DNA from: Pseudomonas hamedanensis
GTDB taxonomy: Bacteria; Pseudomonadota; Gammaproteobacteria; Pseudomonadales; Pseudomonadaceae
Assembly: GCF_014268595.2 (NCBI RefSeq)
Contig: NZ_CP077091.1
Location: forward strand, 3,870,001 to 3,934,000
Direction of reading: 5' to 3'
Length of the DNA stretch: 64,000 bases
The notes beneath the pieces were generated by a model that was given only the letters and a program-made list of their open reading frames with translations, searched no databases and had not been told where the DNA came from. The translations under genes and the position numbers were made by a program. This document shows, piece after piece, positions 54,828 to 62,227 of the stretch. Positions within the stretch are counted from its first letter, which is position 1. Each line of letters begins with the position of its first letter.

Positions 54828-56141
54828 ATGAAAACCCCCGTCTGGTTCCCCCAAAGTTTTTTCTCCCGCACCCTTTGGCTGGTGCTCATCGTCGTGCTGT
54901 TTTCCAAGGCGCTGACCCTGGTTTATCTGTTGATGAACGAGGACGTGCTGGTGGACCGTCAGTACAGCCACGGCGTCGCCCTGACGTTGCGTGCCTACTG
55001 GGCCGCCGATGAAGAAAACCGCGCAAAAATTGCCGATGCCGCGACCTTGATTCGCGTGGTCGGTGCCGGTGTGCCGGAAGGCGAACAGCACTGGCCGTAC
55101 AGCGAAATCTATCAACGCCAGATGCAGGCGGAACTGGGTGCCGACACCGAAGTGCGCTTGCGCATGCATTCGCCGCCAGCGTTGTGGGTGCGCGCGCCGA
55201 GCCTGGGCGATGGCTGGCTGAAAGTGCCGCTGTATCCGCATCCATTGCGTGGCCAGAAAATCTGGAACGTGCTCGGCTGGTTCCTCGCCATCGGCTTGTT
55301 GTCGACGGCCTCGGCGTGGATTTTTGTCAGCCAGCTCAACCAGCCGCTGAAGCGCCTGGTGTATGCCGCGCGGCAACTCGGACAGGGCCGCAGCGTGCGG
55401 CTGCCGATCAGCGACACGCCGAGCGAAATGACCGAGGTCTACCGCGCCTTCAACCAGATGGCCGAAGACGTCGAGCAAGCCGGGCGCGAGCGTGAACTGA
55501 TGCTGGCGGGCGTTTCCCATGACTTGCGCACACCACTGACCCGCTTGCGGTTGTCGCTGGAGTTGATGGGCGATCACAACGACCTGACCGACGACATGGT
55601 CCGTGATATCGAAGACATGGACGCGATTCTCGACCAGTTCCTCGCGTTCATCCGCGACGGTCGCGACGAGTCGGTCGAAGAGGTCGACCTCAGTGATCTG
55701 GTGCGCGAAGTGGCCGCGCCGTACAACCAGAATGAAGAAAAGGTCCGTTTGCGCCTGGAGCCCATCCAGCCGTTTCCGCTGCGTCGGGTATCGATGAAGC
55801 GCCTGCTCAACAACCTCATCGGCAACGCCCTGAACCATGCGGGCAGTGGCGTGGAAGTCGCCGCTTATGTGTCCGGCGACACCAGCGCACCCTATGTCGT
55901 GCTGAGCGTCATGGACCGCGGGGCGGGCATCGACCCTGCCGAGCTTGAGGCGATTTTCAACCCGTTCACTCGCGGCGATCGGGCCCGCGGCGGCAAGGGC
56001 ACCGGGCTGGGGCTGGCGATCGTGAAGCGGATCGCGTCGATGCACGGCGGCAACGTCGAATTGCGCAATCGCTCCGGTGGCGGGCTGGAAGCGCGGGTGC
56101 GCTTGCCGTTAGGGTTGATGCTGCCGCGGGACGCGGTCTGA
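54828..56141 (+). CDS. envZ: Sensor histidine kinase EnvZ
   Basis: A 437-residue membrane kinase: TM1 at about residues 12-35, a periplasmic domain, TM2 around 145-168, a HAMP linker, the dimerisation helix with H231 (GVSHDLRTPLTRLRLSLELM), and the ATP-binding N, G1 and G2 boxes (NNLIGNALNHA, DRGAGI, GGKGTGLGLAIVKRI). It phosphorylates OmpR encoded upstream. The Shine-Dalgarno is weak, which may keep its level low. Confidence 0.91.
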   Translation: MKTPVWFPQSFFSRTLWLVLIVVLFSKALTLVYLLMNEDVLVDRQYSHGVALTLRAYWAADEENRAKIADAATLIRVVGAGVPEGEQHWPYSEIYQRQMQAELGADTEVRLRMHSPPALWVRAPSLGDGWLKVPLYPHPLRGQKIWNVLGWFLAIGLLSTASAWIFVSQLNQPLKRLVYAARQLGQGRSVRLPISDTPSEMTEVYRAFNQMAEDVEQAGRERELMLAGVSHDLRTPLTRLRLSLELMGDHNDLTDDMVRDIEDMDAILDQFLAFIRDGRDESVEEVDLSDLVREVAAPYNQNEEKVRLRLEPIQPFPLRRVSMKRLLNNLIGNALNHAGSGVEVAAYVSGDTSAPYVVLSVMDRGAGIDPAELEAIFNPFTRGDRARGGKGTGLGLAIVKRIASMHGGNVELRNRSGGGLEARVRLPLGLMLPRDAV

Positions 56142-56204
56142 CGGACCCGCTCCCCTGGCCTTCGCTTCACAGGCAGGTCAGGGTGAGTGCCGCTGTTCAA
56201 CCGC

Positions 56205-58151
56205 TCACCGCCAAGGTTTGGGTTCACCCAGCAACTGCCCCTGAACCCCGTACAGACCCATTTCGCGAATCACCGACAATTCCCCTTCAGTCTCGACCCG
56301 CTCGGCAATCAACGGCAGGTCGATGCTGTGCGCCGCGCGCTGAATCGCTTCGATGAACAGGCGCTTGTCGCTTTCCTGATCGATCGCACGAATGTAGCTG
56401 CCATCGATTTTCAAGTACGCCAGCCCCAGCCGCGCCAGGTTGCCGATCATGCTGAACCGCCCGCCGAAGCGTTGCAGGCTCAGCGAAAAACCCAACTCGC
56501 GCAGGCGTCGGGTCAATTGCTCCAGCACCGCTTGTTCCGGCAACTGCTCTTCACCGATCTCCAGGGTCAGGCGCGCGCCGAGATTGGAATGCGCGCGCAG
56601 GATGTCGAAGACTTTGTTCAGCGCCTGGGGATCGGCCAGGGTCGCGGAAGACAGGTTCAATGCCAGCGCATCTTCGTGGGTTTTCATCTGCTCGAGCACG
56701 CGTTCGAGCATCAGGCGGTCCAGTCGTGCCGTCCAGCCAAAGCGCTCCAGCCAGGGCAGGAAGCGCCCGGCGGGGATGGTCTGGCCCTGCTCGTCGAGCA
56801 GACGCGACAGCACTTTGTAATGCAGCACCAGTTGCGAGTCCTGGGCGGACACCACTGGCTGGAAATACAACTCGAAACGCTGCTGACTCAAGGCCTGGTC
56901 AAGCAAGCGATGCCAGGCGTGATGATCGTCGCCGACGTCTGCGCTCAGGCTCTGCTCGATACAGGCCCAGTTCTGCTCACCCTGTCCTTCGGCCTGCGCC
57001 AGCGCCTGATCACCGAGGGTCAGTACCTGCTGCGGCGAATCGCCGTGGGCGAACGGCGCCAGACCAATCGACGCCACCGCCGGCACATCGGTCGCGCCCG
57101 TGGCATGCAGGCTGCTGAGGGCACTGTCGAGGTTCTGCGCCAGTTGCAGCGCTTCCTCGCGCACCAGCCCCGGCGCCAGCACGGCAAACTCACCGCCGCG
57201 GATACGGGTGACGAGATTCTGGGTTTCCGGGTACTTGGCGCACTCGCGGGACAATTGCTCGCCGACCGCTTGCAGCAATTGATCGGTGCGCTGGCCGCCG
57301 AGACGCTGGTTCAGCCCGGCCAGGTCTTTCACCCGCAACAGCAGCAAATAACCGGAACTGGTCTGCTCCGGATTGCTCACCCGGTCGTTCAGTTGCATCT
57401 CGAAATAACGCCGGTTGGCCAGCCCGGTGAGGTTGTCCTGATAGGACTCGGCACGCAGTTTTTCGCTGCGCTCAGCCTGCTCCTGAAACAGTGCCTTGAG
57501 CTTCTCGACCATCTGATTCATTGCTTGCACCACGCGCCGCAATTCCGGGGTTCGCGGCAGGTCCGGCAGGCTGAGAAACTCGCGACGGGCGATGGCGTGG
57601 GACTGCTTGACCATGTAATCGAGCGGCTTCAGTTGTCGGCGCAGCAGCAACGCCCCCAGCACCGCACTCACCGCACCGCAGAGCAGCAGCCAGCCGAGAC
57701 TGCCCAGCGCGCTCTGCCAGAGTTTGGCCACGGCGAACATCGGATGGCTGACCACCTCGACCCGCGCCGCTTGCTCCCAGCCTCGGCTGACCAGCGCATC
57801 GCCACCGGCCGGTTCCAGACCGATCAGGTTGACGAACCAGTCCGGCACGTTGCTCACCGCCGGGATGCCGGTTCGCTCGACGATGGTTTTCTCGGTTTTC
57901 ACATCGACCACGCGAATGCTCGCGTAATAGCCACTGTCGAAAATCGAGCTGACCAGCAACTCGACCATCGCCGGATCGTCAATGTTCGGCGTCAGCGACA
58001 AGGCCAGCGCCGTCGCGGCGTCCTGGGCATGGGAGCGCAACTGATTGACGTACTGGGTGCGCGAGCTCTCCAGACTGACCATGAAGCTGCCGGTGAAGGC
58101 AACCACCAGGAACAGACAGATAGCGATCAACAGCTGTTTGAACAAAGACAT
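56205..58151 (-). CDS. lapD: LapD, inside-out c-di-GMP receptor
   Basis: A 648-residue membrane protein: TM1 near residues 7-27, a periplasmic LapD/MoxY-like domain with the GW-containing loop, TM2 about 150-170, HAMP, then GGDEF and EAL domains that both lack catalytic motifs (RGGEF near 317; KVLSR in place of EAL near 445). This degeneracy is the recognised hallmark of LapD, which binds c-di-GMP through its EAL domain and then sequesters the LapG protease in the periplasm, keeping the adhesin on the surface. It follows lapG by 14 bases. Confidence 0.92.
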   Translation of the reverse strand: MSLFKQLLIAICLFLVVAFTGSFMVSLESSRTQYVNQLRSHAQDAATALALSLTPNIDDPAMVELLVSSIFDSGYYASIRVVDVKTEKTIVERTGIPAVSNVPDWFVNLIGLEPAGGDALVSRGWEQAARVEVVSHPMFAVAKLWQSALGSLGWLLLCGAVSAVLGALLLRRQLKPLDYMVKQSHAIARREFLSLPDLPRTPELRRVVQAMNQMVEKLKALFQEQAERSEKLRAESYQDNLTGLANRRYFEMQLNDRVSNPEQTSSGYLLLLRVKDLAGLNQRLGGQRTDQLLQAVGEQLSRECAKYPETQNLVTRIRGGEFAVLAPGLVREEALQLAQNLDSALSSLHATGATDVPAVASIGLAPFAHGDSPQQVLTLGDQALAQAEGQGEQNWACIEQSLSADVGDDHHAWHRLLDQALSQQRFELYFQPVVSAQDSQLVLHYKVLSRLLDEQGQTIPAGRFLPWLERFGWTARLDRLMLERVLEQMKTHEDALALNLSSATLADPQALNKVFDILRAHSNLGARLTLEIGEEQLPEQAVLEQLTRRLRELGFSLSLQRFGGRFSMIGNLARLGLAYLKIDGSYIRAIDQESDKRLFIEAIQRAAHSIDLPLIAERVETEGELSVIREMGLYGVQGQLLGEPKPWR

Positions 58152-58165
58152 CTGAGCGCGTGCTC

Positions 58166-58858
58166 CTAGTTAGTCGTCTCGACCGGAAAACCTTCGGCCT
58201 GCATTTTTTTCAGCACATCCTGCCAGCGCGACAGGCGTTTGGTGTCACCGACCTTTTTGTTGCCCTTGGCCCCCGGCAGATACAGACCTTCAGCATTGAA
58301 AGAGTAGACCGGCAGCAAATCGGTTCGCTGCGATGCCGGCTGGATCGGGTCGATCAGGCTGTCGAGTACCAGCGGCATGGCGTCGGGGGTGGCATAGTAA
58401 GTGAGTACCATGTGCGCGCGGTTCTGGCGCAGGGCCTTGACGTAGGTAATGCGCAGCTTGTCACTGGAGACCCCGAGGTGGCGCAGGCTGAAATACTTGG
58501 CGATCGCATAATCCTCGCAGTCGCCGGCGCCCTTCCACAACGCCTGGATCGGGGTTTCCCAATAATCGACCTCACGCCACAGATCGATGTCTTCGACGTA
58601 GCGCACCTGTTGGTTGAAAAACCGGTTCACCACGTTGAGCTTGTCCAGCTCGCTGACCTGTTTCTGCGTCGCCAACAGGTTTTGCCAGGCATCGATGCGC
58701 TGCTGCCCGGCGCCCAGCGGCCCATAGATGGCCGTGGCCTTGCGGCTGATCGCGGAAAAATCCCAATCGGCATGCAGGCCGCCCAGCATGACGCCGGCCA
58801 GCAGCAGTGCGCAGCCAAGCCAGCGCAACGTCCGGGGGATTGCGAAACGTACCGCCAC
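58166..58858 (-). CDS. lapG: LapG, periplasmic adhesin protease
   Basis: A 230-residue bacterial transglutaminase-like cysteine protease (DUF920 class) with an N-terminal membrane leader. The catalytic triad is C114 (GDCEDYAI), H149 (AHMVLTYY) and D166 (PLVLDSL). In the known system LapG cuts the N-terminus of LapA-type adhesins when c-di-GMP is low, releasing cells from biofilm. It is the first gene of a lapG-lapD operon. The large adhesin at the left end of the window is its likely target class. Confidence 0.92.
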   Translation of the reverse strand: MAVRFAIPRTLRWLGCALLLAGVMLGGLHADWDFSAISRKATAIYGPLGAGQQRIDAWQNLLATQKQVSELDKLNVVNRFFNQQVRYVEDIDLWREVDYWETPIQALWKGAGDCEDYAIAKYFSLRHLGVSSDKLRITYVKALRQNRAHMVLTYYATPDAMPLVLDSLIDPIQPASQRTDLLPVYSFNAEGLYLPGAKGNKKVGDTKRLSRWQDVLKKMQAEGFPVETTN

Positions 58859-59054
58859 AGCAAGTTTCCAGAGGGCAGGGAGGAAAGCGTTTGATGGTGA
58901 AGCTTAGTCTGCGAAAAAACAATGGCACCGTGAGATCATCGGTAACGCGCTAAACTCAACACAGGACGCGTTCTTCTACACGGTTTGACAACCTGTAAAG
59001 CAATCACTAGTGTCATTTGGATCCAAATTCAGTCGACATACAGGGTGCGTAGTC

Positions 59055-59765
59055 GTGACTCAGAAGCCCAAACCACTGCACAGCATTAAAGTCGATGGGC
59101 CGATCCCCGCACACCTGGCCCGTTCGACCATCGAGGAAACCCTGCGCACGGCCATTCTCGATGGCCGTTTGCCCTGTGGCACTGCCCTGCGCCAGCAGGA
59201 CCTGGCCGATCTGTTCGGGGTCAGCCGCATGCCGGTGCGCGAAGCCTTGCGCCAGCTCGAAGCCCAGGCGCTGCTCAGCGTAACCACACACAAAGGTGCC
59301 GTGGTCGCACCGTTGATTCAAGAAGACGCGACGCAGACCTACCAATTGCGCATCCTGCTCGAATCCGAAGCACTGCGCCAATCGGTGCCTTTGCTGACCC
59401 CCGCCGACCATGACCGCGCGGCCGCGCTGATCGAAGAGCTGGAAAATCAACACGACTACAGCGAAATCGGTCGGCTCAATCGCTTGTTCCACATGACCCT
59501 GTACAGCAAAGCGGCCAACCGGCGCCTGTTGCGCCTGGTCGAAGACGGCCTCAACGAGGAGGAGCGTTTCCTGCGCTTTAATCTCGAAGCCATGGGTCTG
59601 GGCAAAATCTCCCAGGACGACCACCGGGCGATGCTGCAAGCGACCATCGAGGGTGACGTAGAAGGTTCGGTGACGCTATTGGTCCAGCATCTCAATCGCG
59701 GTGTGGAAGTCATTACTCGCTACCTCGACAGCCCTGCCGGTCAAAGCCGCCAAGCCAAACCCTGA
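59055..59765 (+). CDS. GntR-family regulator, FadR/VanR (FCD) type
   Basis: A 236-residue transcription factor. Residues ~20-80 are the winged helix (IEETLRTAILDGRLPCGTALRQQDLADLFG, SRMPVREALRQLEAQALL), and the rest is a helical FCD ligand domain with Arg/His metal-site residues (LNRLFHMTLYSKAAN, DDHRAMLQATIEGD). Start chosen at GTG 59055 with AGGGTG 9 bases upstream; an in-frame GTG at 59010 is the alternative. It precedes the mgo-like operon by 746 bases in the same direction, so regulation of that operon is possible but unproven. Confidence 0.83.
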   Translation: MTQKPKPLHSIKVDGPIPAHLARSTIEETLRTAILDGRLPCGTALRQQDLADLFGVSRMPVREALRQLEAQALLSVTTHKGAVVAPLIQEDATQTYQLRILLESEALRQSVPLLTPADHDRAAALIEELENQHDYSEIGRLNRLFHMTLYSKAANRRLLRLVEDGLNEEERFLRFNLEAMGLGKISQDDHRAMLQATIEGDVEGSVTLLVQHLNRGVEVITRYLDSPAGQSRQAKP

Positions 59766-60511
59766 ACGGCTCCCCTCCCCTCGAATTAACTGCTTACAAA
59801 TCCCCTGCTCTGTCCGCCACCCCGCCAGGTGGTGGATGCGCCTGCCCGCTCCGACCGTTTTGCCCCCATCAGCCCGGTTTCCCGGCCCCGAGTGAATGAA
59901 ACGGGCATAGCCGTGGCCACCATTTACCCGCACTCTTTAGGCGCCAACCCAATACAGAACGGGCGACGCCCCGCACCGCCGGCGCAGTCCCCGCACCAGG
60001 AACCTACGGAAGGAGCCTTGTCACGGGAAAAAGGACGTTCTGGCGCCAATCACGGCCAACCTCCGCCCCCTTTAATCAATCAATTCTCTTCAGTTGAAAG
60101 TTGCTTCGAGTGAGGCATTCACTCTGTTTGTCCCATTTTGGCCGTTATTTGCCGAAAGGAGTAACTACGCCCAAATAAAACTTCAACCAATAGTTTTATC
60201 GGCGCAACTCATACTTGGAAAACCGCAAACTAAAAATAATTGAAAATAAACTTGTTAAATAGTTTGAGCCTGTATTAATTTTTCCTCGCCAAGTTTGAAC
60301 TTCAACGTTCACCCTCGGTAAATCGCCTCGCTGATGCGCCAGACTCAAGGCCCACACCAGCCGACCGCTTCAGCCTGACAGATGTGCATGACCGCACTTG
60401 AACAATGCCTCGGCATTTTTAACTTAGGCGTTTGAACATAAACAAATTGTTGTTCCGCTGATTGCGTAGTTGATAAAGCTTTTCCACTTCATATCACTGA
60501 TAAAGGACATC
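59766..60511. other. Long leader region ahead of the mgo-like operon
   Basis: A 746-base gap. The first half is GC-rich and proline-codon biased with one doubtful frame (59829-60113). From about 60130 to 60480 composition shifts sharply to AT, the lowest GC in the window outside the toxin gene, including TTGTTAAATAG and TGTATTAATTT stretches suited to a promoter. A short inverted repeat TGAAC-N6-GTTCA occurs near 60295-60310. No riboswitch or RNA gene is recognised. Confidence 0.55.
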
Positions 60512-61288
60512 ATGATGCCCCTCAAGCACCAACTCGCCCTGAAGAAAGCTGAACTTAGCGTTCATCCGATCTTTTCCGAGATCACTTCATTGTCGGTATT
60601 GCGTCGATTCATGGAGACCCACGTATTTGCCGTATGGGATTTCATGTCGCTGACCAAACGCCTGCAACAGGAACTGACCTGTACCCGTTTGCCCTGGCTG
60701 CCACCGCGCGATCCCCACGCCGCCCGACTGATCAACGAGATCGTCCTTGGTGAAGAATCGGACGATCGCCTGGCCGAAGGGCACTACAGCCACTTCGAAC
60801 TGTATCTGGATGCGATGCGCGAAATCGGCGCCAGCACCACGGCAGTGGAACGCTTCGTGGCGCTGCAAGAGGAAGGCGTGAGCTACGACGTGGCGTTGCA
60901 AAGCGTCGAGGTTGAGCCGGCGGCTGCGCAGTTTGTCCGCGATACCTTGCGCACTGCCCTGCAGGCACCGGGGCATAGCGTTGCCGCCGCGTTTCTGCAC
61001 GGCCGCGAAAGCGTGATCCCGACGATGTTTCAGCGCATTCTCGATGATTGGGGCATCGGCATCGAACAAGCACCGACCTTCCGTTACTACCTGCAACGGC
61101 ACATCGAGGTCGACTCCGAAGACCACGGCCCGGCGGCAGAGCAACTGCTGGCGCGGCTGATCGCGGGTGATCCGCAACGACAAGCCGAGGTCTACGCCAG
61201 TGCCATCGCCGCCGTTGAAAGCCGCATCGCTTTATGGGACGGCCTGCGCCTGAGCATGGGCGCGCCACTGGCGGAGGTGGCCCGATGA
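60512..61288 (+). CDS. mgoB: DUF3050 heme-oxygenase-like protein, MgoB/PvfA-type
   Basis: A 258-residue helical protein of the heme-oxygenase-like superfamily (DUF3050). Candidate metal ligands are [19 protein letters not shown] and the C-terminal [14 protein letters not shown]. Enzymes of this superfamily include diiron oxygenases that hydroxylate amines or cleave C-C bonds. The ATG at 60512 follows AAAGGA by 5 bases; a second ATG follows directly. Its stop overlaps the next start (ATGA). In known mgo and pvf operons the first gene is of this type, followed by an N-oxygenase and an NRPS, exactly as here. Confidence 0.84.
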   Translation: MMPLKHQLALKKAELSVHPIFSEITSLSVLRRFMETHVFAVWDFMSLTKRLQQELTCTRLPWLPPRDPHAARLINEIVLGEESDDRLAEGHYSHFELYLDAMREIGASTTAVERFVALQEEGVSYDVALQSVEVEPAAAQFVRDTLRTALQAPGHSVAAAFLHGRESVIPTMFQRILDDWGIGIEQAPTFRYYLQRHIEVDSEDHGPAAEQLLARLIAGDPQRQAEVYASAIAAVESRIALWDGLRLSMGAPLAEVAR

Positions 61289-62214
61289 ACCCTGCCGACT
61301 ATCAATCGTTTGCCGATGTCTGGGAGAGCCGCGCCACCATCCGCACACGTCCGCGGCGGGTACTGGAAGATGATCAGCGGCTGATTTATCCGCTCAGCCG
61401 CCAGCCATTGGTGCTCAGCGAAACGTTCCTGCGCGAATGCCCGCAACTACGTGATTTCGCCCTGGTGCAGACGCTGTACAAATTCATCAACGACGTGGTG
61501 ATTTTCGAGACTGAAATCGTCGACAAGACCGCGCGCAGCATCGCCAAGAATCGCTTCGACGTGCCGTTCCCGCTCGCTTGCCGCTATGACGCCATGACCG
61601 TGGTGGTCGATGAGGATTACCACGCGCTGGTGGCCATGGATTTCATGCAGCAGACGGTGGCGCTGACCGGCATCGAGCCCATCCGGTTGCCGGACGAAAT
61701 CGAGCTGAGCCGGGCGATTCCCGCCGCCGTGGCGCTCGCGCCGGAGCACCTGCGCGGCGCGGTGGAACTGATCTGTGTGGCCATCGCCGAAAACACCGTG
61801 ACCGGCGATGTCGCCGCGTTCGCCCGCGACGACACGGTGAAGCCATCAATCAAGGGGCTGATGGCCGACCACTTGCTCGACGAGGGCCGCCATTCCAGTT
61901 TCTGGGCACGCATGGTGCGCATCTATTGGCACACCGCGAGCGACGCGGACCGCAACACCATCGCGCAGATCCTGCCGGTATTCATCGGCCACTACCTGAC
62001 CCACGACATTCAGAAGGCCTTCGACCTGCGCCTGATAGACGCGCTGCCGGTCAGCGATGCCACGCGCCGATCGCTGCGCGAGGAAATCGCCGGGCTGGCC
62101 TTCCCGATCAACCGCCACCACCCGTTGGTGGGCAACATCGTCAAGTTCTTCCACAACAGTTCGCTGCTCGACAGCCCCTGCGTGCAGCACGCCCTGCGCG
62201 ACTATCTGGTTTGA
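61285..62214 (+). CDS. mgoC: AurF-type diiron N-oxygenase, MgoC/PvfB-type
   Basis: A 309-residue non-heme diiron oxygenase. The ligand pattern of AurF is complete: E75 or E77 (FETEIVD), E110 and H113 (EDYH), E169 (AENTVTGD), and H196, E200, H203 (HLLDEGRH). AurF-family enzymes oxidise amino groups to hydroxylamine, nitroso or nitro. In the pvf/mgo pathway the homologue is known to take part in making N-oxygenated, diazeniumdiolate-type signals from a branched-chain amino acid. It overlaps mgoB by 4 bases, and the NRPS follows 13 bases later. Confidence 0.87.
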   Translation: MNPADYQSFADVWESRATIRTRPRRVLEDDQRLIYPLSRQPLVLSETFLRECPQLRDFALVQTLYKFINDVVIFETEIVDKTARSIAKNRFDVPFPLACRYDAMTVVVDEDYHALVAMDFMQQTVALTGIEPIRLPDEIELSRAIPAAVALAPEHLRGAVELICVAIAENTVTGDVAAFARDDTVKPSIKGLMADHLLDEGRHSSFWARMVRIYWHTASDADRNTIAQILPVFIGHYLTHDIQKAFDLRLIDALPVSDATRRSLREEIAGLAFPINRHHPLVGNIVKFFHNSSLLDSPCVQHALRDYLV

Positions 62215-62227
62215 CAAGGAAGCCGAC

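Noticed and set aside
56187..58169. A 660-codon open frame opposite lapD
   Set aside because: Gln/His/Arg-rich shadow with no motif; lapD is unmistakable on the other strand.
59829..60113. Possible 94-residue gene in the leader of the mgo-like operon
   Set aside because: Proline/arginine-rich, no Shine-Dalgarno site, no family resemblance; more likely chance in GC-rich non-coding DNA.
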